From Myxococcales bacterium (GTDB lineage: Bacteria > Myxococcota_A > Bradymonadia > UBA7976 > UBA1532): DNA of 64,000 nt. Below are positions 11,959-22,211 of the stretch, in pieces. Both the position numbers and the translations under genes were made by a program. Each line of letters opens with the position of its first letter. Position 1 is the first letter of the stretch. Where the stretch lies: assembly GCA_020633555.1 (NCBI GenBank), contig JACKDL010000001.1, positions 434,001 to 498,000 on the forward strand. The letters run 5' to 3'. The notes under the pieces are model-generated. The model worked only from the letters and a program-made list of their open reading frames with translations, ran no database searches and was not told where the DNA came from.

Positions 11959-13521
11959 GTGAGCACCGTCGAAGTCCGATTCTGGGCCGCCACCGATGTC
12001 GGTCGCACCCGGGACCACAACGAGGACAACTTCCTCGTCGACAAGAAGCTCAACCTGTTCATCGTCGCCGACGGCATGGGGGGTCACGCCGCGGGCGAGG
12101 TGGCCTCTTCGGTGGCCGTCCGCGAGGTGCGGCGGATCATCTCCGAAGAACGGCAGGCCGTGGAGGGCTTCGTCGAGGCCGACTCGGTGGAGACGCGCCG
12201 TGCCGTCCTCGATCTCATCGATCGCGCCATCCGCGGGGCCTGCGCCCGCGTCTTCCAGATGGCCCAGGAGAGCCCCGAGCGTCGCGGCATGGGCACCACG
12301 CTCAGCATGCTCCTCGTGGCCGGGCGGCGTGGCTTCATCGGGCACGTCGGCGACAGCCGGATCTACCTGCTCCGCACGGGGCAGGTGCACCAGCTCACCG
12401 AAGACCACTCGCTGATCAACGAGCTGATCAAGCGGGGTCGCCTGAAGCCGGGCGACGCCTTCGATAGCCCCTACCGCAACGCGGTGACCCGCGCGGTCGG
12501 CGTCTACGAGACCGTCGAGGTCGACACCTTCGACTTCGACGTGCTCCCCGAGGACAGCTACCTGCTGTGCTCCGACGGCTTGAGCGGATACCTCGACGAG
12601 GACGGCGACCACATCACCGCCGATGCGTTGTCCATGGACGACGTGAAGGCCATCCCCGAGTCCCTCATCCGCTACGCCAACGAGTCGGGGGGCAAAGACA
12701 ACATCACCGCCATCGTGGTGCGCACCCTCGCCGCCGACGAGGACGAGGGCCGGCGGCGCGCGGCCGAGGTCAAGCTGCGGCTGGACACCCTGCGCTCGGT
12801 GCCGCTGTTCCGGTACCTGGGCTACAAGGGGCTGGTGAAGATCCACAACCTCGTGGAGCTGCGCAGCTTCGACGCCGACGAGGTGCTGTTCGCCGAAGGC
12901 AGCCGGGGGGATGCGCTCTTCGTGGTCCTCGATGGTCGCGTGGTGGTCAGCCAGGCCGGTCAGCGGCTCACCGAGGTCGGGCCGGGCGGCCACCTTGGTG
13001 AGCTCGCCCTCGTCGAGAAGGCCCCGCGCCAGATCACTGCGCGGGCCCTGGAACGCACCCGCACCCTGGTGCTGCGGCGCGAACCTCTCTTCGAGGCCAT
13101 GAGCGCCGACGCGCGGCTGAGCATGAAGGTCCTGTGGGCGATCGTGCAGGGGGTGCTGGGGCGGCTGCACGTCACCCGCGCCGAGCTCAACGCGTCGTGG
13201 CGGGCGCTCGACCAGCTCCGCCGGGCGCCCAGCGCCACCGTCGAGATGCCCATGCTGGCGCCCGAGCTGCTCGCCGCCGGGGCGCTCCCGGTGGACGTCA
13301 CCGACGAGCTCGTGCCGGGCTTCCTGTTCCAGGAGTCCGAGGCCGAGGGGACGGACCCCTTGCTGCGGCCAGACAGCCGTCTGCCTGCCGTGGTCGAGGA
13401 TCCGGACGCCCCCGACGAGGCCCTGGCCCTGACGTCCCAGCCCCCGCGCGCAGGGGCCCCGGCCGCGCTGGCCGAGCGGGTGACGCTGACCGAGCTCGAC
13501 CCGGACGACGACGATGGCTGA
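11959..13521 (+). CDS. PP2C-family Ser/Thr phosphatase fused to a cyclic-nucleotide-binding domain
   Basis: 520 residues, GTG start. The N-terminal PP2C (PPM) domain, about 5-245, has the metal-binding and catalytic motifs RDHNEDN, VADGMGGHAAGE, GTTLSML, GHVGDSRIYL, CSDGLSGYL and GGKDNITAI, so it should be an active Mn2+/Mg2+-dependent protein phosphatase. Residues about 275-390 form a cNMP-binding/Crp-like beta-roll (FAEGSRGDALFVVLDGRV, then GELALVEKAPRQITARA). An Ala/Pro/acid-rich tail ends in a poly-Asp stretch. The fusion suggests phosphatase activity gated by a cyclic nucleotide; the ligand is unknown. The next gene starts inside its stop region, an 8-bp overlap, so translation is probably coupled. 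Confidence 0.9.
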   Translation: MSTVEVRFWAATDVGRTRDHNEDNFLVDKKLNLFIVADGMGGHAAGEVASSVAVREVRRIISEERQAVEGFVEADSVETRRAVLDLIDRAIRGACARVFQMAQESPERRGMGTTLSMLLVAGRRGFIGHVGDSRIYLLRTGQVHQLTEDHSLINELIKRGRLKPGDAFDSPYRNAVTRAVGVYETVEVDTFDFDVLPEDSYLLCSDGLSGYLDEDGDHITADALSMDDVKAIPESLIRYANESGGKDNITAIVVRTLAADEDEGRRRAAEVKLRLDTLRSVPLFRYLGYKGLVKIHNLVELRSFDADEVLFAEGSRGDALFVVLDGRVVVSQAGQRLTEVGPGGHLGELALVEKAPRQITARALERTRTLVLRREPLFEAMSADARLSMKVLWAIVQGVLGRLHVTRAELNASWRALDQLRRAPSATVEMPMLAPELLAAGALPVDVTDELVPGFLFQESEAEGTDPLLRPDSRLPAVVEDPDAPDEALALTSQPPRAGAPAALAERVTLTELDPDDDDG

Positions 13522-14191
13522 TCGGCGCCGCTGGCTCGTGATCGCAGGGGCGGTGGTGGGCACGTTGGCCGTGCTCGGCATCAGCGGCGGGATGGCCTTC
13601 CGCGCCACGGGCCCCTCCACGGGCGGCCAGCTCGTCTTTCAGGACGACTTCGAGCGCGGTGAGCTGGGTGACGCCTGGCTCCAGGGCGCCCCCGATCAGG
13701 GCTGGAAGAAGGGCACCTGGGTCATCGAGGGGGGCCGCTTGAAGGCCGAGCAGATCCACAACGCGGCCCTGTGGCTCCAGCGCCCCTTGCCCGCGCGGGT
13801 CCGAATCGAGTTCGACGCCCGCGCGCTGAGCGACACCGGAGACGTGAAGGCCGAGGCCTTCGGCGACGGGCTCACCCACCAGAGCGGCTACATCTTCATC
13901 CACGGCGGATGGCACAACCGCGTCAATGCCATCGCCCGCCAGGACGAGCACGGCGAAGACCGCAAGGAAGACAACCGCTGCGGCCAGCCGCAGGCTCGGT
14001 GTGTCGAGAAGGACGTCGACTACCACTGGGTCATCGAGCGGACCGGCGCCACCGTGCGGTGGTACCTCGACGGGAAGCTCTTCCTTACTTATCCGGACGA
14101 CCACCCGGTCCAGGGGCGCCACTTCGCCTTCAACAACTGGGAGGCGCCCGTCAGCTTCGACAACCTCGCGGTCTACGACCTGGGGCCCTGA
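13514..14191 (+). CDS. Membrane-anchored concanavalin A-like (LamG/DUF1080-type) protein
   Basis: 225 residues. One N-terminal transmembrane segment (about 7-28) without a clear cleavage site leaves a domain of about 190 residues outside the cytoplasm. The domain reads as a concanavalin A-like jelly roll: an FQDDFERG opening, WVIEGGRLKAEQ, a central ARVRIEFDARA strand and the closing VRWYLDGKLFL and FDNLAVYDLGP typical of DUF1080/3-keto-disaccharide hydrolase-like and LamG-like proteins. No catalytic residues can be assigned. It overlaps the PP2C gene by 8 bp and is probably co-translated with it, but the functional link is unknown. Confidence 0.8.
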   Translation: MADRRRWLVIAGAVVGTLAVLGISGGMAFRATGPSTGGQLVFQDDFERGELGDAWLQGAPDQGWKKGTWVIEGGRLKAEQIHNAALWLQRPLPARVRIEFDARALSDTGDVKAEAFGDGLTHQSGYIFIHGGWHNRVNAIARQDEHGEDRKEDNRCGQPQARCVEKDVDYHWVIERTGATVRWYLDGKLFLTYPDDHPVQGRHFAFNNWEAPVSFDNLAVYDLGP

Positions 14192-14233
14192 GCGCAGGCG
14201 GAGGGCCCCATGAAGTGGGCGCCCTGAATGCGG

Positions 14234-14262
14234 TTGCACCCCTGGGGGCCCTGTGATAAACC
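14234..14262 (+). promoter_or_regulatory. Candidate promoter of the rimP-nusA-infB operon
   Basis: TTGCAC, 17 bp, TAAACC with an upstream TGA giving an extended -10 (alternatively GATAAA at 15 bp). Transcription would begin near 14268, just upstream of the intrinsic terminator at 14291-14314. Confidence 0.45.
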
Positions 14263-14290
14263 CCCCGCCACTTCGCCGGGTTCGACGGGG

Positions 14291-14314
14291 AAGGGCTCAT
14301 CGGAGCCCTTTTTT
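14291..14314 (+). terminator. Intrinsic terminator, possibly an attenuator in the rimP leader
   Basis: Perfect 8-bp stem AAGGGCTC/GAGCCCTT with a 4-nt ATCG loop followed by a T run to 14314. It lies 100 bp after the previous stop codon and 99 bp before rimP. If the promoter at 14234-14262 is used, it sits in the operon leader and would act as an attenuator. If not, it ends the PP2C transcript. Confidence 0.8.
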
Positions 14315-14412
14315 GTTGCCCGGCCCCGAGCCGGCCTGAATAGCGACCGGCCCCGGGGACGGGGCGGGTGCGCTTATCGCGCCCCTTCGGCGAACGGAGT
14401 CGAGGAGGACGC

Positions 14413-14988
14413 GTGGCCGTGGACGGCCCCAACAACCTGCAGGATGCGGGCGAGCCCGTGGCGCCGCCGGTTTGGATCGGCGGAGCCAACGAGCCGGTCC
14501 CTGCGGCCGTGCGCGCCATCGGTGAGCCGTTGGTCGCGGGCTTTGGTCTGCGCTTTGCCGGCGTCGAGATCACCCGCGAAGGGCATCGCCAGGTGCTGTG
14601 GGTGTTCATCGACGGTCCCGAGGGCGTCAGCATCGACGACTGCGCGCGGGTCAGCCCTGAGCTGTCGGCGGCCCTCGACGTGGATGACCCCATGCCCGGG
14701 GCTTATGAGCTGCGGGTCTCGTCGCCTGGCCTCGACCGGCCGCTGATGACCGACGCCGACTTCGTCGCGCACGTCGGCCGGGAGGCCTTCATTCAGTTGT
14801 TGGCCCCCATCGGCGGGCGGCGGCGGTTCACCGGCGAAGTCCTCGGCGTCGAGGGCGACGCGGTGGGCATCCGGTGCAGCGATGGGCCCCACCAGGTGCC
14901 GCTCTCGACCATCCAGCGTGCCCGGCTCAAGTACGAGCCGCCGGCGGTTGGTCGAGCGCAGCCCGGGCGTGGGAAGAACAAGAAGTAG
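14413..14988 (+). CDS. rimP: RimP, ribosome maturation factor
   Basis: 191 residues. RimP binds the 30S subunit during late assembly. The family core is visible: a GFGLRFAGVEI first strand, LWVFIDGPEGVSIDDCARVSPELSAAL, and the hallmark YELRVSSPGLDRPL. The C-terminal SH3-like domain ends in a Lys-rich tail. GTG at 14413 was chosen because GAGGAGG at 14402-14408 lies just upstream; a second GTG at 14419 has slightly better spacing and is possible. It is first in the operon with nusA, ylxR/ylxQ, infB, rbfA and truB, the usual bacterial order. Confidence 0.95.
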   Translation: MAVDGPNNLQDAGEPVAPPVWIGGANEPVPAAVRAIGEPLVAGFGLRFAGVEITREGHRQVLWVFIDGPEGVSIDDCARVSPELSAALDVDDPMPGAYELRVSSPGLDRPLMTDADFVAHVGREAFIQLLAPIGGRRRFTGEVLGVEGDAVGIRCSDGPHQVPLSTIQRARLKYEPPAVGRAQPGRGKNKK

Positions 14989-15040
14989 TGCGAGCGGCGT
15001 CGTCGGCCCCGCGCCGGGCTGACTGGGAGTGAGCGACCAC

Positions 15041-16660
<1,620 letters not shown>

Positions 16661-16664
16661 CCAC

Positions 16665-17291
16665 ATGGCGCGGGCCAGCCGCCGCCAGCCGCGCGAACCG
16701 CGGCCGAGCACCAAGGGCATGCGCAGTTGCGTGGCCTGTCGGTGCAAGGCCCCCCGCGAGGCCCTGATCCGGCTGGTCTGCGACCCTGAGGGGCGCGTCC
16801 TGGTGGACCGCTACCTCAAGGCGCCCGGCCGAGGGGCTCACCTCTGCTACGACCGGGCGTGTCTGGACCAGGCCGTGAATCGCCGCGCCTTCGGGCGGGC
16901 ATTCAAGACGGCAGTCCAGCCGGTGGACGTCGACGCCCTCGTGGCGTCGGTGGTCGCCGGGATCGACGCCCGTCTGGCCGACGCGATCAGTATCGCGCGG
17001 CGGTCGAACCGGGCGTTGAGCGGGAATGACGTGCTCGAGCGTGGGCTCGGGCGAGTCAAGCTCCTGCTGTTGTCCGACGACATCGCCGAGGCCTCTGCGG
17101 CCCGGCTGATTCGGCGGGCAGAGGCCCTGGAGGTGCCGCATCGGCGGCTGCCGATGGGGCGGACCGAGTTGGGGACACTCCTGGGGAAACCCGAGCGTGT
17201 CGCCGTCGGTTTGAGCGGCGCCCGAGGGGCCGCGAGCGTGTTGGAAGAGCTAGATCGCCGTGACCGAATTGTGGTTGCGGCTCCAAGGTGA
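16665..17291 (+). CDS. ylxR: YlxR-YlxQ fusion, RNA-binding protein
   Basis: 208 residues from the ATG at 16665 (GAGGAG nearby). The N-terminal about 90 residues form the YlxR/DUF448 domain with CVACRCKAPREALIRLV and the GRGAHLCYDRACLDQA motif. The C-terminal about 100 residues are an L7Ae/YlxQ-like fold (LLLLSDDIAEASAARLIRRA, then LGTLLGKPERVAVGL). Both families are normally separate small genes between nusA and infB; here they form one polypeptide, as also seen in some proteobacteria. YlxR has been linked to RNA binding and regulation, so a role in the translation apparatus is likely. The stop overlaps a GTG at 17288, but infB probably starts further on. Confidence 0.88.
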   Translation: MARASRRQPREPRPSTKGMRSCVACRCKAPREALIRLVCDPEGRVLVDRYLKAPGRGAHLCYDRACLDQAVNRRAFGRAFKTAVQPVDVDALVASVVAGIDARLADAISIARRSNRALSGNDVLERGLGRVKLLLLSDDIAEASAARLIRRAEALEVPHRRLPMGRTELGTLLGKPERVAVGLSGARGAASVLEELDRRDRIVVAAPR

Positions 17292-17341
17292 AAGCCGATA
17301 GATCACCGACCGGCCGAGACCGGCCTGAGGTGGGAGAAGGC

Positions 17342-20300
17342 ATGGGCAAGAGAGTCTTCGAGGTCGCGAAAGAGCTCGGCGTCGACCACCGCGAACTGCT
17401 CAACAAGTGCGATGAGCTGCGGATCAACGTGCGCAACTACATGTCGGAGCTGAAGGGCGCCGACGTCGACAAGCTGCGCGCTTCGTATGGCGGAGCCGGC
17501 CGCCCCGTCGAGGAGAAGGTGCAGGCGCCCGGCGTGGTGCGGCGGCGGCGTCAGCCGTCGCGCCCCGAGCGCAGCCAGCCCGCCGAAGAGCGTCCGCAGG
17601 CCGTTCGCCCCACGCCCAGCCCCGTCCGGCCGGCGGCGACGCCGCCCGCGCCGGTGGCCAAGGTCGAGGTTGCGCCGGAGCCCAAGGTCGAGGTCGAGGC
17701 TCCCAAGGCGGCCGTGGTCGTCCAGGCGGCGGCGCCTGCCGCGCCGGCTCCGGCCGCTGAGCTCAAGGTCTCGGAACCCAAGATTTCGGAGCCCAAGGCC
17801 CCGGAGCCGACGGTCGCGGAGCCCAAGGCCCCGGAGCCGAAGGTGGTTGAGGTCAAGGCGCCGGAGCCGGTGTCCAAGCCCGAGCCTGTGGTCGAGGCGG
17901 CCGTGGCGGCTGCGCCGGCTGAACCCGCCAAGGTCGAAGCGAAGCCTGAGCCGAAGGTGGAGGAGCCCGCCCCGGCGCGGCCGACCGCCGAGAAGGCCCG
18001 TGTGCTCTCGCGGCCGGAGCGGCGCAAGGTCGAGACCGGCGGCGCCCGGGTGCTGTCCCGTCCGGACGCGCCGTCGCCGGTTCAGCGCAAGCCGAAGCCG
18101 GCACCGCCGGCGATGCCGCAGGGGCCCGTGGGTGACGCGATCACCCGGCGCATGAAGGGGCTGCGCCCGGCGCACGAGACCCTGCTGCGCAAGGCCGGCG
18201 CCGAGGGCGACGAGCAGAAGCCCGAAGAGGCGGTTGCGATCGAGGCGCCCAAGGCCGTTGAGGCTGAGGCGCCCAAGGCGCCCGCGGCCCCGAAGGTGGT
18301 GGCCGAGGCCCCCAAGGTCGTGGAGGCGCCGAAGGCTGCCGAGGCGACCGCGGCAGCGGAGAGTGGTGACGATGACGCCGATCGCCCGCGTGAGCAGAAG
18401 CTCGCGCCGAGCGTGACCCGGCGCGCGCCCAAGCGTCGCCCGGACAAGGCGGACAGCGAGGTGCGCGCGCCGCAGGCTCGTCCGAAGTCGCCGGGCGCCC
18501 CAGGAACTGCGGCACCGGCGGCCGCGAAGATCCTCGGGACCATCCCGCTGGAGCAGCTCCAGCGGCGGACTCGTACGCCCCAGCGTCGTGGCCCGGGGGG
18601 ACCTGGGCCCGGTCGACCGGGTCCTGGCGGGCCCGGCGGGCCCGGCCGTGTCGGCGGGGGTCCGCCCCGTGGGCCGCGAGGGCCTGCGGGCGCACCGGCC
18701 GCCGCGGCGGGTTTCGGTCCGCCGATGCCGCCGCCCATGCCGGGCACCGGCCGGGGTGGCGAGCAGCGCCGGCGCAAGGGCGGTGGCCCTGCGCGGGGTG
18801 GCGAGGGCGGTGCAGAGCGGCGTCCGCGTGGTGCGGCTGGCGCTGGCGCTGAGGGCCGTCAGGGCCGTCGGCGGGTCTTCAACCGGGACGACATCTACAA
18901 GGGTGGCGCTGCCGCTGGGGCGAGCCGCCTCGGCAGGGGCCGCCGCCGGAAGATGTCCTCGCGCAAGGGCGCGAAGACTCAGCTCACCACGCCGGCGGCG
19001 CACAAGCGCGTCGTGAAGGTCAACGGGACCATCTCGGTGGCCGAGCTCGGCAAGCAGCTGGGTGTGAAGGGCAACGAGCTGATCCGCAAGCTGATGGGCA
19101 TGGGGGTGATGGCCACCCTGAACCAGCAGCTCGACCTCGACACGGCGCAGCTCATCGCGGGCGACTACGAGTACGAGGCCAAGGATGTCTCGTTCGACGA
19201 GGCGGCGGTGCTCTCGGGCCCCGTGGAGGCTGCGAAGGTCGAGTCGGATCCCGACGCGGTCCTGCGTGCCCCCGTGGTGACCATCATGGGCCACGTCGAC
19301 CACGGCAAGACCACGCTGCTCGACCGGATCCGGTCGGCCAACGTGGCCTCGGGCGAGGCGGGCGGGATCACCCAGCACGTGGGCGCCTACCGGGTCGAGA
19401 CCTCGCAGGGGCCGGTGGTGTTCCTCGACACGCCCGGGCACGCGGCGTTCACCGCCATGCGAGCCCGTGGGGCGTCGGTGACCGACCTGGTGGTGCTGGT
19501 GGTGGCCGCGGACGACGGGGTGATGCCCCAGACCGCCGAGTCCATCAACCATGCTCGGGCGGCCGGTGTGCCCCTGATCGTGGCCATCAACAAGATCGAC
19601 AAGCCCGGCGTGGATCCCGAGCGGATCAAGCAGGAGCTCACGAAGTTCGAGCTGGTCCCCGAGGAGTGGGGCGGCGAGACGATGATGCTCGGCGTCAGTG
19701 CGCTTCGCGGCGATGGCGTGTCGGACCTCCTCGAGGCCCTGGCGCTGCAGGCCGAGGTGCTCGAGCTGAAGGCGAACCCGAAGAAGGACGCCTACGGCCG
19801 GGTCGTGGAGGCACGGGTGGACAAGGGGCGCGGCTCCGTGGCCACCGTGCTGGTGCAGGAGGGCACCCTGTCGGTGGGCGACTACATGGTCGCCGGCGAG
19901 CAGTACGGCCGCGTGCGGGCCATGCTCGACCACCACGGGAAGCGCATCCAGACCGCGGGGCCGTCCACGCCGGTGGAGGTCCTGGGGCTTGGTGGCTTGC
20001 CGACGGCGGGCGACGCCTTCTACACCGCGAAGAAGGAGAAGGACGCCAAGAAGGTCGCCGAGCACCGCGAGGCCGAGCAGAAGCGGGCCGCGTCGGTGAG
20101 CCGGCAGGCCAACGCCATGGACCTTCTGGCCCAGATGGGCAAGAAGGAGCGCGAGAAGCAGAACGTCATCCTCAAGGCGGACGTGTCGGGCTCTCTCGAG
20201 GCGTTGAAGGGTTCGCTGGAGCAGCTCGCCACCGACGAGGTGGAGGTGAACCTGGTGCACTCCGGGGTGGGCGTGATCAGCGGGTCCGATGTGGATCTGG

Positions 20301-20767
20301 CGTCGGCGTCCGACTCGGTCATCATCGGGTTCAACTGCACCGCGGACACGAAGGCCAAGCGGCAGGCGGATCAGTCGGGCGTCAAGATCCTGTCCTTCAG
20401 CGTCATCTACGACGTGCTGGACACGGTGAAGGAGATGCTCTCCGGTCTGCTGGCACCCGAGACGGTGGAGGAGTCGCTGGGCAAGGCCGAGGTCCGCGCG
20501 GTGTTCCACATCCAGCGCGTGGGTGCGGTGGCCGGCTGCATGATCACCGAGGGCAAGGTCCTGCGCGGTGGCATCGGCCGCATCGTCCGTGGCGGCGAGC
20601 GGATCCACGAGGGCAAGGTCACCACCTTGAAGCGCTTCAAGGATGACGTCCGCGAGGTCTCGACCGGGTACGAGTGTGGTATCGCGGTGGACGGCTACAA
20701 GGACATCCAGGAAGGCGACATCATCGAGGTGGTGGAGCTGAAGCAGATCAAGCGCACCATCGACTGA
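17342..20767 (+). CDS. infB: InfB, translation initiation factor IF-2
   Basis: 1141 residues from the ATG at 17342, chosen for its GGGAGAAGG site and the standard GKRVFEVAKELGV opening. An in-frame GTG at 17288 is an alternative. Domain order: a first IF2_N module (1-50); a long low-complexity region rich in Ala, Pro, Lys and Glu, then Gly/Arg (about 60-540); a second IF2_N module (about 560-625); the GTPase domain with G1 GHVDHGKTT, GGITQHVGA, G3 DTPGHAAF, G4 NKID and G5 SALRGDGV; then domains II-IV that bind initiator fMet-tRNA. Longer than the 890-residue E. coli protein because of the linker, as in other Myxococcota. Confidence 0.97.
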   Translation: MGKRVFEVAKELGVDHRELLNKCDELRINVRNYMSELKGADVDKLRASYGGAGRPVEEKVQAPGVVRRRRQPSRPERSQPAEERPQAVRPTPSPVRPAATPPAPVAKVEVAPEPKVEVEAPKAAVVVQAAAPAAPAPAAELKVSEPKISEPKAPEPTVAEPKAPEPKVVEVKAPEPVSKPEPVVEAAVAAAPAEPAKVEAKPEPKVEEPAPARPTAEKARVLSRPERRKVETGGARVLSRPDAPSPVQRKPKPAPPAMPQGPVGDAITRRMKGLRPAHETLLRKAGAEGDEQKPEEAVAIEAPKAVEAEAPKAPAAPKVVAEAPKVVEAPKAAEATAAAESGDDDADRPREQKLAPSVTRRAPKRRPDKADSEVRAPQARPKSPGAPGTAAPAAAKILGTIPLEQLQRRTRTPQRRGPGGPGPGRPGPGGPGGPGRVGGGPPRGPRGPAGAPAAAAGFGPPMPPPMPGTGRGGEQRRRKGGGPARGGEGGAERRPRGAAGAGAEGRQGRRRVFNRDDIYKGGAAAGASRLGRGRRRKMSSRKGAKTQLTTPAAHKRVVKVNGTISVAELGKQLGVKGNELIRKLMGMGVMATLNQQLDLDTAQLIAGDYEYEAKDVSFDEAAVLSGPVEAAKVESDPDAVLRAPVVTIMGHVDHGKTTLLDRIRSANVASGEAGGITQHVGAYRVETSQGPVVFLDTPGHAAFTAMRARGASVTDLVVLVVAADDGVMPQTAESINHARAAGVPLIVAINKIDKPGVDPERIKQELTKFELVPEEWGGETMMLGVSALRGDGVSDLLEALALQAEVLELKANPKKDAYGRVVEARVDKGRGSVATVLVQEGTLSVGDYMVAGEQYGRVRAMLDHHGKRIQTAGPSTPVEVLGLGGLPTAGDAFYTAKKEKDAKKVAEHREAEQKRAASVSRQANAMDLLAQMGKKEREKQNVILKADVSGSLEALKGSLEQLATDEVEVNLVHSGVGVISGSDVDLASASDSVIIGFNCTADTKAKRQADQSGVKILSFSVIYDVLDTVKEMLSGLLAPETVEESLGKAEVRAVFHIQRVGAVAGCMITEGKVLRGGIGRIVRGGERIHEGKVTTLKRFKDDVREVSTGYECGIAVDGYKDIQEGDIIEVVELKQIKRTID

Positions 20768-20770
20768 ACG

Positions 20771-21199
20771 ATGGCGCGGCAACGCTTCAACCGCACCCAC
20801 CGGGTGTCCTCCCTCCTCCGAGAGGTGCTGTCCGAGGTGATGCTCGGCTCGGTCAAGGACCCGCGCGCGGCGCAGGCCACCATGACCGAGGTCGAGATCA
20901 CCCCGGACCTGCGCGAGGCTCGGGTCTATGTCCACATCAGCGGCGATGATCAGGAGCGCCGTGAGGTGCTGGCGGCGCTGAACAGCGCGGCCGGTTACAT
21001 CCGGCGCGAGGTGGGGCAGCGGATCCGGCTGCGGACGACCCCCACCATCGAGTTCCGCTACGACGGCTCCATCGAGTACGGATCGCGCATCGAGCAGCGG
21101 CTCCGGGAGCTCGGGTTGGGGCAGTCGGTGTCCGCCGAGGACGACGACGATCTCCAGGACGACATCGACGACGCCGATCCGGGCCCTGATGGGGCGTAG
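20771..21199 (+). CDS. rbfA: RbfA, 30S ribosome-binding factor A
   Basis: 142 residues, starting 3 bp after the infB stop. RbfA is a KH-fold factor needed for 16S rRNA 5'-end maturation and cold adaptation. The typical N-terminus RQRFNRTHRVSSLLREVLSEV, the central ITPDLREARVYVHI strand and RREVGQRIRLRTTPTIEFRYD are present. The C-terminal 20 residues are strongly acidic (DDDDLQDDIDDAD), a lineage-specific extension. It overlaps truB by 11 bp, so translation is probably coupled. Confidence 0.95.
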   Translation: MARQRFNRTHRVSSLLREVLSEVMLGSVKDPRAAQATMTEVEITPDLREARVYVHISGDDQERREVLAALNSAAGYIRREVGQRIRLRTTPTIEFRYDGSIEYGSRIEQRLRELGLGQSVSAEDDDDLQDDIDDADPGPDGA

Positions 21200-22112
21200 G
21201 GGAAGCCGTCGCGGACAGGCGGTCGACGGCCTGCTGCTCCTGGACAAGCCGGTCGGTCCCACCAGCCACTTCGCCTGTGAGGGGGTGCGCCGCGCCCTCG
21301 AGGCACAGAAGGCAGGCCACACGGGCACGCTCGATCCAATGGCGTCCGGCCTGTTGGAGATCTGCCTGGGGCGCGCCACGCGGCTCGTGCCTTTCCTTCA
21401 GGCCGATCACAAGACGTATGAGGCCACGCTCCGGTTGGGGCAGGGGACCGACACGCTGGACGCCGAGGGCGAGGTGATCGTCACCGATCCCGCGGCCTGG
21501 GTTGCGGGCGTTGATGCGGCGCGGTTCGCCGCCTGCCTGCCGGCCTTTCTCGGGTCCATTGAGCAGCGGCCGCCCGCGTTCTCCGCCATCAAGGTCGATG
21601 GGCAGCGCTTGCACGCGTTGGCTCGCGCCGGCGAGGTGGTGGAGGCGCCCCTGCGGATCGTCGAGATTCATGAGCTGGAGCTGGTGTCTGCGGCGGCGCC
21701 CGATTTCACCTTCCGGGTTCGGTGCGGCAAGGGAACCTATGTGCGCAGCCTGGGGCGCGACATCGCGGCTGCCCTCGGCGGCCACGGACACCTCGTGGCG
21801 CTGCGCCGGCTCGCAAATGGAGCGCGGCGGGTGGACGAAGCGGTGACGCTCGACGAGGTCAAGGCGGAGCCGGCAACGGCTTTGGGGCGGGTGCTCAGCC
21901 TGGCAGACGCCGTGGCGCACCTGCCGACCCTGGAGTTGGCGCACGCGGCCCTGGACGATGTCCGGCACGGTCGTCCCTTTCAGGTGCCGGTGACGGCCGC
22001 CCTTCCGTTGGCCCGCGTGCTCGACGGCGAGGGGCGCCTGTTGGCGCTGGTGTCCGTGTCTGGCGAAGGTGAGGGCAAGGTGGAGCGCGGCTTCCCGCCG
22101 GCGGCCCCTTGA
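21189..22112 (+). CDS. truB: TruB, tRNA pseudouridine-55 synthase
   Basis: 307 residues. It makes pseudouridine 55 in the T loop of tRNAs. Motifs: GLLLLDKPVGPTSH, the catalytic GHTGTLDPMASG (Asp near residue 48), the YEATLRLGQGTDTLDAEG segment, PPAFSAIKVDGQRLHALAR and the RCGKGTYVRSLGRDI motif of the catalytic core. The C-terminus carries a short PUA-like region. It starts inside the end of rbfA. Its stop codon lies within the -35 element of the predicted rpsO promoter. Confidence 0.96.
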   Translation: MGRRGSRRGQAVDGLLLLDKPVGPTSHFACEGVRRALEAQKAGHTGTLDPMASGLLEICLGRATRLVPFLQADHKTYEATLRLGQGTDTLDAEGEVIVTDPAAWVAGVDAARFAACLPAFLGSIEQRPPAFSAIKVDGQRLHALARAGEVVEAPLRIVEIHELELVSAAAPDFTFRVRCGKGTYVRSLGRDIAAALGGHGHLVALRRLANGARRVDEAVTLDEVKAEPATALGRVLSLADAVAHLPTLELAHAALDDVRHGRPFQVPVTAALPLARVLDGEGRLLALVSVSGEGEGKVERGFPPAAP

Positions 22113-22137
22113 CCGCAGCGGGCGGCTCGTCTATAAC
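22109..22137 (+). promoter_or_regulatory. Strong predicted sigma70-type promoter of rpsO
   Basis: TTGACC, 17 bp, TATAAC: the closest match to the housekeeping consensus in the window. It begins at the truB stop codon, so rpsO can be transcribed apart from the nusA operon. Predicted start near 22144, giving a 68-nt leader. Confidence 0.75.
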
Positions 22138-22155
22138 GCCCGCCGATTCACGACC

Positions 22156-22199
22156 CTCGCTGGACGACGGCCCGGCGAGAGGTGACGGCGCACCGCGCC
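22156..22199 (+). promoter_or_regulatory. Structured rpsO leader, candidate S15 autoregulatory site
   Basis: Two hairpins between the promoter and the AAGGAG site: an 8-bp stem CTCGCTGG/CCGGCGAG (22156-22179, one G-U pair) and a 5-bp stem GGCGC/GCGCC (22187-22199) ending one base before the Shine-Dalgarno sequence. S15 represses its own mRNA in many bacteria through unrelated leader folds, so this is a reasonable candidate but unproven. Confidence 0.35.
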
Positions 22200-22211
22200 A
22201 AGGAGAACTGC

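Noticed and set aside
17288..17341. GTG at 17288 as the infB start
   Set aside because: It overlaps the previous stop in a coupling arrangement, but the conserved IF-2 N-terminus and a strong ribosome site point to the ATG at 17342.
17303..21379. 1358-codon minus-strand frame opposite infB-rbfA-truB
   Set aside because: Shadow of infB; composition is His/Arg/Leu-rich without any recognisable motif, while infB on the other strand is unmistakable.
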